A stretch of 48,898 bases of DNA from an uncultured Desulfobulbaceae bacterium (GTDB taxonomy: Bacteria; Desulfobacterota; Desulfobulbia; Desulfobulbales; CALZHT01). The stretch lies in NCBI GenBank assembly GCA_945787445.1, contig CALZHT010000061.1, forward strand, positions 1 to 48,898, in the 5' to 3' direction. Shown one piece after another: positions 16,383 to 24,935 of this stretch. The position numbers and the translations under genes were made by a program. Below the pieces are notes generated by a model, which made no database searches, was not told where the DNA came from, and was given only the letters and a program-made list of their open reading frames with translations. Every line of letters begins with the position of its first letter. Position 1 is the stretch's first letter.

Positions 16383-16536
16383 GATGGCTAAGCAAAAAGT
16401 TCGCTATCCAAGGAGTAGTGGTGTCGAGGGCGCGGAGGTGCTGTGAAACGAATGCCCTTGGGGTGCATACATCAGGTATGCCGAGTACCTGAGAACCCGC
16501 TACGACGCAGTAGATAGAAATTTTTGCGACGCCATC
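16383..16536. repeat. 154-bp imperfect palindromic element, copy B
   Basis: The ends GATGGCTAAGCAAAAAGTT (16383-16401) and AAATTTTTGCGACGCCATC (16518-16536) are imperfect inverted repeats (15 of 19 positions). Near the centre is GCATAC-atcag-GTATGC (16465-16481) followed by CGAG. The plan (terminal inverted repeats, central hairpin, CGAG-like block, GCAGTAGAT near the right arm) matches the element at 18569-18750. It lies in the 500-base gene-free stretch before the hemerythrin gene. The small open frame across it is not a credible gene. Confidence 0.6.
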
Positions 16537-16636
16537 ATGGTTTTCAATAACAAATATTCCCGTCTCAGTCACTTGTTTTGACTTAGCGTACTACAATTAA
16601 CATTTTACAATAATTTCAAATTAGTAGGAGGGTATC

Positions 16637-17596
16637 ATGGAAAATTTTTCCCGCTGGGATGACTTTCTTGTAGCAGAACACGAACTCATTGAACGGAGCA
16701 TGGAAGTTTTAAAAAATTCCCTTGAAAACCTTGATGACACCCTTAAAGATCCTGTGCAAATCAAACGATCCATTGATTTCCTTCTTGAATTCGGCGATAA
16801 AATTCACAACAAAAAAGAAGAAAATTTTTTATTTCCACTCATGGAAAAAAGGGGAATTCCGGTGGCAAGCGGTCCCCTTGGCGTCATGCTCAAAGAACAT
16901 GAAATGGAGCGTGAACTTCTCAGCAACATGAATATCGAACTCGCAGGTTTGGCGGATGCCGGTTCCGACAAAAAAGAAAATTTCATCGCAAAAGGCCTGG
17001 AGTATCTTAAAATCAGGGCTGAGCATATCTGGAAAGAAAACGACATACTTTATGCCATGGGGCGCAAGGTCATGGATGAAAAGGATAATGTCCATCTGCT
17101 TGCTGAATTCAATCGACTCGACACCGAAACATACGGCCCCCAGGCGCATATGAAATTTATCACCATGGTGGAAGAGGTTGAAAAAACCTCGGAGGCCAAA
17201 AAACTCATGATCCGCAACCTTTCCTATGAACAATTGGACGCTATTATGGAGTCCTTGCCGTTTGAACTCACCTTTGTTGATGCCCAAGATACAGTGGCAT
17301 ATTTCAACCGGCTTGATAAGGAGAAATTATTCCCCCGCACACGATCGGTGATCGGCAGAAAGGTGGAGAAATGCCATCCGGAAAAAAGTTTGGATACCGT
17401 GCGGGCCATTGTTGATGGATTCAAGAATCGTACACGCGACAAGGCGGAATTCTGGATAAATTTCAGAGGTGACAAGGTACTGATTCGCTATTTTCCCGTC
17501 TACAGCGACTCCGGAGAGTACATGGGCGTTCTTGAAGTTACTCAGGCCGTTGGCTCTATCCAGAAACTTGAAGGAGAAAAACGTCTTCTTGATTAA
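16637..17596 (+). CDS. Hemerythrin-HHE plus PAS domain protein (DUF438-like)
   Basis: The ATG at 16637 follows GGAGGG. The 319-residue protein has a hemerythrin-like four-helix part (about 1-150) with iron-ligand candidates in FLVAEHELIE, IHNKKEENFLFPLME, LKEHEMER and RAEHIWKENDILY. This matches the H...HxxxE...HxxxH-like spacing of HHE proteins, which bind di-iron and sense O2 or NO. The C-terminal 120 residues are a PAS domain with the DUF438 hallmark GRKVEKCHPEKS. Cytoplasmic, no output domain, so it is probably a redox or gas sensor acting through a partner. It is isolated between repeats and a small hairpin at 17610-17626. Confidence 0.88.
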   Translation: MENFSRWDDFLVAEHELIERSMEVLKNSLENLDDTLKDPVQIKRSIDFLLEFGDKIHNKKEENFLFPLMEKRGIPVASGPLGVMLKEHEMERELLSNMNIELAGLADAGSDKKENFIAKGLEYLKIRAEHIWKENDILYAMGRKVMDEKDNVHLLAEFNRLDTETYGPQAHMKFITMVEEVEKTSEAKKLMIRNLSYEQLDAIMESLPFELTFVDAQDTVAYFNRLDKEKLFPRTRSVIGRKVEKCHPEKSLDTVRAIVDGFKNRTRDKAEFWINFRGDKVLIRYFPVYSDSGEYMGVLEVTQAVGSIQKLEGEKRLLD

Positions 17597-17609
17597 CGCA
17601 GCATCATTT

Positions 17610-17626
17610 GTATAGCAATGCTATAC
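17610..17626 (+). terminator. Hairpin after the hemerythrin-PAS gene
   Basis: GTATAGC-aat-GCTATAC is a perfect 7-bp stem with a 3-base loop, 14 bases after the stop codon. No T-run follows, so its role as terminator or mRNA 3'-end protector is tentative. Confidence 0.4.
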
Positions 17627-17828
17627 TGGATAACATATTGTCGTGCTGGGGAAAAAGGATGAATATAATCCGCGCGCATTTATTCCTTATGTCTCCTTGC
17701 AGCGTGCCTAAGGGGATATTTCCACTGGTTTGCAGGAGGAAAACGGGAGTTACGTTTCAGCAGGGGCCGCGGGAATAATTTGTTACGATCCTTGGTGATA
17801 ATACTCTAGAAAAGAGGCTCCACAACAC

Positions 17829-17957
17829 ATGACTATAATAAAGAAAATGATCGTTTTGTTTATAGGAATCACATTGCTGATTTTTGCCGTAAGTTTGAGC
17901 AGTTGTTCCACCATTGATGAACGGCAAGAGATGGGCACTGACTCCTGTGTCGAATAA
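17829..17957 (+). CDS. Tiny lipoprotein (42 residues)
   Basis: An ATG at 17829, with AAAGAGG about 10 bases upstream, opens a 42-codon frame ending TAA 17955-17957. The product is a short basic start (MTIIKKM), a hydrophobic helix (IVLFIGITLLIFAV) and a lipobox LSSC followed by only 16 residues (STIDERQEMGTDSCVE). Size and plan resemble entericidin-type small lipoproteins, although the sequence is not clearly homologous. It sits 18 bases before the TlpA-like gene on the same strand and may be co-transcribed. Confidence 0.5.
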   Translation: MTIIKKMIVLFIGITLLIFAVSLSSCSTIDERQEMGTDSCVE

Positions 17958-17975
17958 TATATGTAGAATGTGCGT

Positions 17976-18494
17976 ATGCCAAACTTTACGATCAAATTAT
18001 ATTTTTTCGTCGCTATATCCCTTTTTTCTTTTTTTGCATGCGAAAGGAAACCGGCAATACCCTATGGTGCTGAAATAGACAAACCAGCCCCGAACTTTGA
18101 ATTACAAGACACAAAGGGAATTACATGGAAGCTTTCCGAGCTTAAGGGAAAGGTTGTCTTTTTAAATTTCTGGGCGCCCTGGTGCTCACCTTGTCGGGAA
18201 GAAGTGCCATCAATGACTGCCCTTAACAAGTCTTTGGCTGGTGAGCCCTTTCAGATGCTTACTGTTCTCTACAATGACACTCCAACCGCAGCAGAAAAAT
18301 TTTTCTCCGAACTCAAGGTTTCTTTGCCCATATTAATTGATTCCGGAGCAAAAACAGCCAAGGCTTACCGCATCACCGCCATCCCTGAAACCTTCATAAT
18401 TGACCGAGACGGTATCCTTCGCAAAAAACTAATCGGCGGCCGTAACTGGGATTCTCCCCTGGCTGTTGAAATTATCAAGGAATATCTCCAATAG
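17976..18494 (+). CDS. TlpA/ResA-like thiol-disulfide oxidoreductase
   Basis: From the ATG at 17976 (a GTG two codons earlier is possible) the product has 172 residues. It has an N-terminal hydrophobic export signal ending SFFAC, possibly lipidated at Cys22, then a thioredoxin-like AhpC/TSA domain (KPAPNFELQDTKG, VVFLNFWAPWCSPC with redox cysteines C70 and C73, and the cis-Pro segment AIPETFIID). Such proteins work outside the inner membrane, often keeping the cysteines of apocytochrome c reduced for haem attachment. The neighbouring gene on the opposite strand is a multihaem cytochrome with a CxU motif, so a maturation link is possible but unproven. Confidence 0.88.
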   Translation: MPNFTIKLYFFVAISLFSFFACERKPAIPYGAEIDKPAPNFELQDTKGITWKLSELKGKVVFLNFWAPWCSPCREEVPSMTALNKSLAGEPFQMLTVLYNDTPTAAEKFFSELKVSLPILIDSGAKTAKAYRITAIPETFIIDRDGILRKKLIGGRNWDSPLAVEIIKEYLQ

Positions 18495-18568
18495 ATGTTC
18501 AGCAAGTCAGGGTAGACTTCTTTCAATGTGCCGGGATTGGAATGATTAATTTGGCAAGAATGAAAAAC

Positions 18569-18750
18569 CTAGTCCGCATTTCTCACAAAGGTCGTAGCGA
18601 GATGCCGGAAAGTGTCGTGGATACAAGGCGCGGGAAGGAAAATACCCGCAGGCGTACTTTCAGTACGTTGAGGATGTTTTTCGAGCGCAACGCAGTAGAC
18701 GCAATACTTTCCGGCATCGCAGTAGATCGCTTGTGAGAAATGCGGACTAG
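18569..18750. repeat. 182-bp palindromic element, copy A, with perfect 20-bp terminal inverted repeats
   Basis: CTAGTCCGCATTTCTCACAA (18569-18588) is the exact reverse complement of 18731-18750. A second inner arm pairs GATGCCGGAAAGT (from 18601) with ACTTTCCGGCATC. The exact centre is a hairpin CGTACT-ttc-AGTACG (18653-18667). The right end overlaps the stop codon of the selenocytochrome gene (18747-18749). No transposase is encoded, so it is either a miniature element or a long hairpin acting at the 3' ends of converging genes. Confidence 0.85.
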
Positions 18751-20342
18751 TGGGTGACTAACTTCAAATCCTTTTGATAATCAAAGGTATCATCACGTTC
18801 CGGTGTATGGCAGCGTTGACAGATTTCCGGGGCCGGACGCTTTGGCAGTTTATGGTTCTTGGGATCTGTCGCATGTTTTTTGCCAGGGCTGTGGCACACC
18901 TCACATCCTACGTGATGAAGAGCCTCCGGCAATGAATAGGCATAGGGCTCATCCCCTGTTTCTACACCGGTAACATGACAGGGTATACATTTCATATTAT
19001 ATTGCTGCTGTCTTACCAGGAGAGTAATAAACGCCTTGGCGTGCCGGGTTTTCTTCCATGATGCAGACTGGTCCTTATGGCATGAAGCACAGGCCTTGTT
19101 GCCCACTAGATTGATCCCTTTGCCAAATGTCGGCAAAATCTTTTTGTTCTTGTTTTGCAAAGCCCTTTTTCTCCCCAACTCATTAACCTTTTTCTTGACG
19201 TCCTCCACGATGGCAAGCACATCTTTTTGATCAGGCAAAGTTTTTTCAAGGGCAATAAACTGGTTCTTAAAGGTGGCGCTTATTATTCTCTTATCCCGTT
19301 CCTGCTCAATGGCATCCTCGATTTTTTTCAGCTCCTTACCTGCTTCATCTCGCCGCCTGACCAGATCATTAAACACTTCCAGTTGCTTCGCGTCTGTTTT
19401 TTTAATTTGGGTGTAGCGTTTGATCTCCCAATCATACCTTTCAAACTCTCTTTGTTTCTGAATAAGCAAGGTGTTTCTATTATGCCCCCATACACTGGAC
19501 GGGCTCCAGTTAAATTCCAGAACCCCCATATATTTACCCTGTTTGAGGACCTGACACAGAACAGTATTATCGACCTGTTTGGGGTATTTATTTGAAGAAT
19601 GATGCATTGCCTGGATAATGATATGAATATCGGTAAATTTTTTGGCTATTTCATCATTCTGGCGGGCATCAAGGCTTGACAACAGCACAATGAGATCACT
19701 TTTTTTGGAGAGTTCTTTGACAAGACCAGGCAGGACATGAAGCCAGGGAATGACATGTGCATCATCCTTTTCCGTAAACGTATAAAAGGGGATTTTCCCG
19801 GTGATGCCGATAATGCCTACGGTGAGATCACCTATTTTCGTAAGAGTACTGGCAGGGAAAATAGCCTTGCCGGTTGACTTTCTGACAATGTTGGCGCTTA
19901 ACCAGGCAAATTTCGATTTTTCCCGGATCGCCGCCAGAAAATCCAGTCCGCCGGCAAGGTCCTCAGGCGCAATGCCGACCGCAGTATAGTTCATGAGATT
20001 GTACGCCTCGACAATACCCTGCGCCGTAACCAGTGCCTGTTCCTGACGGCCTGGGAACAAACGGTCATTATCGAACAGAAGGGCTCCTCCATCAAGAATA
20101 AGATAGGGTATATCCTTTGCCTTCTGGATCTCCTTAATCATGTGTGCTTTTTTGGACAGACCGCCCAATTGTCTGCTTTTTCAGCCGCAAGGCTCAGTTT
20201 CCCCAAGCACGCTGTTCGAGTAAAAAATCACGTTCTTTTGGTTTGCTGCACAAACAGGGCCAACTGAAAGCGCAAACACCAAAGAGGAAATAAGGAGAGC
20301 AATGATCAGGAAAATGCGAATACGATATGTCTTAGTAGTCAT
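18747..20342 (-). CDS. UshA-like multihaem c-type cytochrome, probable selenoprotein (UGA = Sec54)
   Basis: A minus-strand frame from ATG 20342 encodes a signal peptide (MTTKTYRIRIFLIIAL..., cleavage near VCA-A), then NVIFYSNSVLGETEPCG, an in-frame TGA at 20181-20183, and KSRQLGGLSKKAHMIKEI in the same frame to 18747. Relatives of this 5'-nucleotidase/UshA-like family carry CGC-x-x-x-Q-x-GGL at this spot, so TGA stands where a cysteine belongs. A SECIS-like hairpin lies just after it. Reading TGA as selenocysteine gives 531 residues: a metallophosphatase-like domain (about 38-290), a coiled coil (about 300-400) and four CXXCH haem motifs at 418 (CASCH), 452 (CIPCH), 480 (CEVCH) and 508 (CQRCH). 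The protein should be periplasmic and take part in electron transfer; the substrate is unknown. Starting at a TTG after the TGA would lose the signal peptide that haem attachment requires. Confidence 0.88.
20152..20168 (-). promoter_or_regulatory. Candidate bacterial SECIS hairpin
   Basis: On the mRNA, 12 nucleotides after the UGA, UUGGG pairs with UCCAA (five pairs, one a G-U) around the loop CGGUCUG. Known bacterial SECIS elements have a small apical loop with a G in its first two positions, about 16-37 nucleotides from the UGA. Here the loop starts about 17-18 nucleotides after UGA and contains GGUCUG, the same run as in the E. coli fdhF element. Confidence 0.7.
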
Positions 20343-20415
20343 ATAAATATAGAAGTTAAATAGTAGTGAATATTCACTGCATACAAGTATACTTCGTACC
20401 TAAAATAAAAAAAAG

Positions 20416-21744
20416 TCATTGTGTCGATGCTTTTTTTCTGGTTTTGAGGATTTTTTTCCACTTTTCCAGCCGGTCTTTTATTACAGCTTCGTATCCCCTG
20501 TTGGTTGGATCGTAGAATCGCTTCCCTTTGATTTTATCAGGGAGATGATCCTGATCAACAACACCATCCGGATTGTCATGAGCATACTCATATCCCTTGC
20601 CGTATCCCAGATGTTTCATGAGTCCGGTAGGTGCATTTCGAATATGCAAAGGGACCGGCAGGCTGCCGGAACGGTCGATTTCCTGCTGCACCTTTTTGTA
20701 GGCAGAATAAACAGCGTTACTCTTGGCTGCCGTGGCAAGATAAATAACAGCCTGGGCAAGAGCTAACTCCCCTTCCGGTGAACCAAGCATATGGTAACTG
20801 TCTCGCGCACTAATGGCAATGGTCAAGGCCTGGGGATCAGCAACGCCGATATCCTCTGAAGCGAAACGGATGAGCCGTCTGGCAATATACAGCGGCTCCT
20901 CACCTGCCTTGAGCATACGACCAAGCCAGTAAAGAGCGCCGTCCGGATCACTGTCGCGCAAGCTCTTATGTAGGGCGGAAATCAGGTTGTAATGTTCCTC
21001 ACCATCTGCGTCGTAGCGCAAACTTTTCCGTTGGATCGCCTCTTCTGCCAAGACCAGCGATACCATGCGTTTGTCATCAACACCTACTTCAACAAGCGAT
21101 GCCGAAATCTCAAGACTGTTAAGAAGATTGCGTCCATCGCCGTCCGCCATTTTTATAAGGTGTTCAAGGGCCCCTTTTTCAAAGACCAGGTTGAAATCTC
21201 CCAAGCCTTTTTCTGTATCGCCAAGGGCCCTTTTAGCAATAATCAGTAGATCTTCATCATGTAGTGGGTTCAGGACAAGCACCCGGCAACGGGAAAGTAG
21301 AGGAGCGACTACCTGAAAAGAGGGATTTTCAGTGGTTGCGCCGATAAGGGTCAAAAGACCGCTTTCGACATGGGGAAGAAAGCCATCCTGCTGACTTTTG
21401 TTGAATCGGTGGATCTCATCCACAAAAAGTACAGTGGCGGCCCCCCTTTCTTCTTTTGCATCCCGGGCCTGAGACACTATCGCCCGTATCTCCTTCACCC
21501 CTGACAGCACTGCTGAAAAAAACACAAAGTCAGCCCCGGAGGTCCGGGCAAGGATGCGGGCAAGGGTAGTCTTGCCGGTACCCGGCGGACCCCAAAGGAT
21601 TAATGACGGCAAATATTTTTGCTGTATCAAACGGTCAAGTATTTTCCCTTTATCAAGCAGGTGCTGCTGACCAACAATATCCTCAATGCGGTCAGGCCGC
21701 ATGCGCTCGGCTAAAGGAATGGCACTTTTTGAAATTGACAGCAT
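20416..21744 (-). CDS. rarA: Replication-associated recombination protein RarA (MgsA), AAA+ ATPase
   Basis: The 442-residue protein matches the family in length and order. It has a start PLAERMRPDRIEDIVGQQHL, Walker A GPPGTGKT (about 52-59), Walker B LFVDEIHRFNKSQQD, sensor 1 GATTENPSF and arginine-finger LLSRCRV. A C-terminal tetramerisation part follows (ALYWLGRML, RRLIRFASEDIGVADP, HLGYGKGYEYAHDNPDG, YYDPTNRG-like FYDPTNRGYE). RarA acts at stalled replication forks with SSB and RecA. It is a single-gene unit, about 70 bases downstream (in transcription) of the start region of the selenocytochrome gene and in the same direction. Confidence 0.96.
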   Translation of the reverse strand: MLSISKSAIPLAERMRPDRIEDIVGQQHLLDKGKILDRLIQQKYLPSLILWGPPGTGKTTLARILARTSGADFVFFSAVLSGVKEIRAIVSQARDAKEERGAATVLFVDEIHRFNKSQQDGFLPHVESGLLTLIGATTENPSFQVVAPLLSRCRVLVLNPLHDEDLLIIAKRALGDTEKGLGDFNLVFEKGALEHLIKMADGDGRNLLNSLEISASLVEVGVDDKRMVSLVLAEEAIQRKSLRYDADGEEHYNLISALHKSLRDSDPDGALYWLGRMLKAGEEPLYIARRLIRFASEDIGVADPQALTIAISARDSYHMLGSPEGELALAQAVIYLATAAKSNAVYSAYKKVQQEIDRSGSLPVPLHIRNAPTGLMKHLGYGKGYEYAHDNPDGVVDQDHLPDKIKGKRFYDPTNRGYEAVIKDRLEKWKKILKTRKKASTQ

Positions 21745-21826
21745 AGATTAATGGCGACCCTGGATATACGCATCTGTTATCACAGACAGGAAATATTCAT
21801 ATTACCTGACTAGCCCACAATATACC

Positions 21827-23572
21827 TTAAAAAATCTTAAGACCTCCCAGGAGGTCGTTTCCTATATTAAGCCTTTGGGTGAGCTCTTTATCAATTGAAC
21901 CAAGATCAAGCAGACCATTCTGCAGCCTGTCGATGGGACCGTTGACCTTGGCCTGTATTGCCCCGTTTAATTCTTTCTCGAAATGCTTACTCTGTTTTTT
22001 TATTATTCCGGCTGCTGCATTTTTCAATACACCATCCAGATCTGATGTAAGTTTTACATCATAATTATCCAATGTCCCGAATGCATTAGCTTGCATGGAG
22101 AACCTTGAAACACCAGCCAATGCGTCTTGTACGGCGCCGCTAAAGGACATTTTTTTATCCTGGCTGTCCGATCCAGCAAATTGAACTGCTTTCATGAAAC
22201 CCACTAAGGTGGCGGAGATATTGCCGCTGGCCAGCACACTATTGAGTTTAAGATCAGCAAGCCCGCTCTTTACGGTTATGGGCAGTGTGCTGTCTTTGGA
22301 AAGAGACAAATCAGCCACGCTATATTCCGTTAGCATGAGGTTGATGGTATCCTTGCTGCTTTCAGGGGAAATATGATCAAGGATACCATTGATGGACAGA
22401 GCACGCACGCCTTTCAGTTTTTCACCGGAAAAGGCAAAAGTAAGGGGCAAACCGGTGATATCTTGATCGGGTGTTATGTTTTCCATGGTACCCTGTAAAT
22501 CGCCTGCCTTTATCAGTACTGCAGCCTTGATCCGCCGGATGAGAAAATCAGGTACCGGCTCATCTTCGGCAAAACGGACATCAACTCCTCTGCCACGGAT
22601 CTTTTTAGCTCCTGCTTCCTCTTTTCCCTTTTCAGCGCCCCCCTCAAGGTAAGGTTTCACGCGGTAATACCAGGTAATGGCTTTATTGATGTAATTTGCT
22701 ATCTGCGGCCCGAAGAACAGCCTGCTTAGATTGCTGAGGCCTTGCGGTGAAAGGGTATACTTATTTTTTAACCGGTTAAAATCCCGGGCCGGGGCCGAAG
22801 TAACTTGGTCCAGTCTGTTTTTGAGAAACGCTCTTTTTTGCTCAAAAAGATTGCGGCCATTTTTGAGCGCCTCAAGATCCTTTTTGACATCCTTGTGGAG
22901 ATTCTGGACGTCGGAAGCCGCGCCCAAAATTCCCATAACACCGCCACTTTTGCCTTTAAGATTCTCAAGTCGGGTTTTATATTCCTGAAATTTCTTTTCA
23001 TCGGGCAGTCCCTGGAGCTGGACCTGCCAGTTGTCCTTTGTTGCCTGTATTTCCGTCTCAAGTTCTTTGACAAGAGTCAGAGTCTCAAGGTTCTCGTTTT
23101 CAAGAATTTCTTTTGCGTCCAGGTTGTCAAAGTTCGGCAGGGTGAAGGCAAATGGTGAATCCTTTTTTTCCGAGTCCTCCACTGTTTTCATGCGGGTCTT
23201 TTTTAAGACAACCGCACCGGAAGTCTTTCTCGGCGTATTGAAACGCAGACCCTCCAGCGTCATATCATCAATAATGACTTTGCGCTTCAACAGGTGCCCT
23301 GCTTCAAGGGACATGGCCATTTGGTCAATCTGCACTGCATTGGTCATGGGCTCATCTGGGTTGGTCACCTGCAACCCTTTTAATGCTAGGCCCATCGGGA
23401 ATAATGAAAGGTCCGCGCTTTCAAGATCTACCTTGGCCTCCACTATTTCAGTGCCGTATTTTTCAATCATGTTGGCAACAATGAGATCTATAAAAACAAA
23501 CCAAAAGAGCGATATTAATATGATAATTACGCCAAAAATTCCAAATCCCTGCCAACGCAGCCATTTTTTCAT
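21827..23572 (-). CDS. TIGR03545 family protein
   Basis: The ATG at 23572 (MKKWLRWQGF) overlaps the stop of the preceding TIGR03546 gene as ATGA, so translation is coupled. The roughly 581-residue protein has one N-terminal membrane helix (about 9-33), then a long periplasmic part resembling AsmA-like repeats (DLESADLSLFPMGLALKGLQ; MTLEGLRFNTPRKTSG), a helical middle (DVQNLHKDVKKDLEALKNG) and a C-terminal repeat of the first pattern. The family is widespread in proteobacteria, always next to TIGR03546, with unknown role. The AsmA-like pattern suggests an envelope or lipid-trafficking function; this is inference. Confidence 0.85.
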   Translation of the reverse strand: MKKWLRWQGFGIFGVIIILISLFWFVFIDLIVANMIEKYGTEIVEAKVDLESADLSLFPMGLALKGLQVTNPDEPMTNAVQIDQMAMSLEAGHLLKRKVIIDDMTLEGLRFNTPRKTSGAVVLKKTRMKTVEDSEKKDSPFAFTLPNFDNLDAKEILENENLETLTLVKELETEIQATKDNWQVQLQGLPDEKKFQEYKTRLENLKGKSGGVMGILGAASDVQNLHKDVKKDLEALKNGRNLFEQKRAFLKNRLDQVTSAPARDFNRLKNKYTLSPQGLSNLSRLFFGPQIANYINKAITWYYRVKPYLEGGAEKGKEEAGAKKIRGRGVDVRFAEDEPVPDFLIRRIKAAVLIKAGDLQGTMENITPDQDITGLPLTFAFSGEKLKGVRALSINGILDHISPESSKDTINLMLTEYSVADLSLSKDSTLPITVKSGLADLKLNSVLASGNISATLVGFMKAVQFAGSDSQDKKMSFSGAVQDALAGVSRFSMQANAFGTLDNYDVKLTSDLDGVLKNAAAGIIKKQSKHFEKELNGAIQAKVNGPIDRLQNGLLDLGSIDKELTQRLNIGNDLLGGLKIF

Positions 23573-24093
23573 GATCCACTTCCTCCCCATCCAGGTATGT
23601 TCTGATATATCGTATAGAGTTTACTTGCTTTAAAAACTTGCATGATCCTGCTTTTTTGAATCCAGGCAAGAACATGTTCTCGATAGCGTTTGACAATAAA
23701 ATTTGCCAGGAAAAAGAACGGGATGAAGGCAATCAGAGAAAAGGCCAGACTGCCCATGACAATGGAATTGTTAAAATGGGCAAGACGGAAAAGGGACAGT
23801 TTATAAAGGGATGTCCAGAGGCCGCGCAAAGCTTCAGCCTGGAGAAGGGCAAGACCGAAACCATTGAATAAGTGATCCATCGGATAGGCAAGTCCTGAAA
23901 AAACCACCCAGCCCAAGATGAAAGCAGAAAGATTGGCCCTGAGCACCAGAACAAGCAATAACACTATAAGATTATGAAAAGAAAACAGAGGAGTAAGACC
24001 GGCGATCATGGCAAGGCATAAAGCCAGGCTGATTTGCCCCGGCTCGGCATCTGAGTTCAAAACCTTTAAAAACTTCGCCAACATTTTCAGCAT
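23569..24093 (-). CDS. TIGR03546 family membrane protein
   Basis: This 174-residue membrane protein begins LAKFLKVLNSDAEPGQISLA, the diagnostic start of the family. Hydrophobic segments occur at about 22-32, 40-53 (NLIVLLLVLVLRANL), 56-66 and 112-130 (MGSLAFSLIAFIPFFFLANF). A GAGGTGG site precedes the ATG at 24093. It is the upstream member of the invariant pair with TIGR03545, overlapping it by four bases. A shared envelope function is likely; no mechanism is known. Confidence 0.87.
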   Translation of the reverse strand: MLKMLAKFLKVLNSDAEPGQISLALCLAMIAGLTPLFSFHNLIVLLLVLVLRANLSAFILGWVVFSGLAYPMDHLFNGFGLALLQAEALRGLWTSLYKLSLFRLAHFNNSIVMGSLAFSLIAFIPFFFLANFIVKRYREHVLAWIQKSRIMQVFKASKLYTIYQNIPGWGGSGS

Positions 24094-24441
24094 AGCGGGC
24101 CACCTCTAATCAAAGCTTATTGATAAGGAAAAGACAAATTATTACCACCGTTTTCTGAACAAATAATATGTAACTGAAAAGCGGATGTCAAAAAAAAGTA
24201 AAGAATTTGCTAGAAGCGTTTTTTCTATAATACGTTATCTTCTCATTGAATTAATGAGGTTTGGCACAAGCAGATTTTTTCCTTGCAAAAAAACTGAGTA
24301 CAGAGTAGATTTTGCGGATAACTTAATTCTACTTTAAGTAGAAGCATACTCTTTCACGTTTTCCCGCCCACGTTGTTCTTTTTTTCTTACATCGTTCGCA
24401 ACCGTAGAAGTTTTTTGCTGATCGCTTAAAAGGAAGACAGC
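24094..24441. other. Divergent intergenic region with one palindrome
   Basis: This region separates the minus-strand TIGR03546 gene from the plus-strand RRM gene. It contains the hairpin TTCTACT-tta-AGTAGAA (24327-24343), about 100 bases before the RRM start, which could be an operator or leader structure. No gene is seen; the remainder is AT-rich and unremarkable. Confidence 0.45.
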
Positions 24442-24708
24442 ATGAAACTCTATGTCGGCAACTTTACCCACACCATGACCGAGACGGAATTGAAAAAACT
24501 CTTTTCCAGCCATGGCTTTGTAAAAAGCGTCCGGATTATAACCGATCATTTTACCAGGCAATCCAAATGTTTTGGCTACGTTGAAATGCAAAATAAAAAA
24601 GATGCATCAAAAGCTGTAGAGATGCTGCATGGGAAAAGTGTTAACAAGCGGCTTCTGGTTGTCAAGGAAGCGCGTTCCCGCGACGAAAGAGAAGGGCGTC
24701 CCTGGTAA
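24442..24708 (+). CDS. RRM-domain RNA-binding protein
   Basis: The 88-residue protein is a single RNA recognition motif: RNP2 KLYVGNF at residues 2-8, RNP1-like KCFGYVEM near 48-55, and a short Arg/Glu-rich tail. Bacterial RRM proteins of this size (Rbp type) bind single-stranded RNA and are often cold-induced. The ATG has AAGGAAG upstream. It is followed by a DEAD-box helicase and a cold-shock protein on the same strand, so a shared role in RNA unfolding at low temperature is likely, although each gene appears to have its own leader. Confidence 0.92.
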   Translation: MKLYVGNFTHTMTETELKKLFSSHGFVKSVRIITDHFTRQSKCFGYVEMQNKKDASKAVEMLHGKSVNKRLLVVKEARSRDEREGRPW

Positions 24709-24935
24709 ACAGAGGCTGTCCGAATATCATATTCAGGATATTTCCCAATAAAGATAAGAGCACTCATCTGAGCTAATCCTCAACAGTCTGTTCCATCAGA
24801 AATTTTCTCCCACTATTAAAGAATAAACCAATCAACTTACTTGCCCATAAGCAGCCTATGATGCTGCATTGCCGAGCGCGGGCCGAAAAAACGATTTCAC
24901 TGCCCGTGGTTACTTATCACACGAAAGGAGTTTTA

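Noticed and set aside
16369-16572. Small minus-strand open frame across palindrome B
   Set aside because: It lies entirely within the imperfect inverted repeat and has no family or ribosome-binding site.
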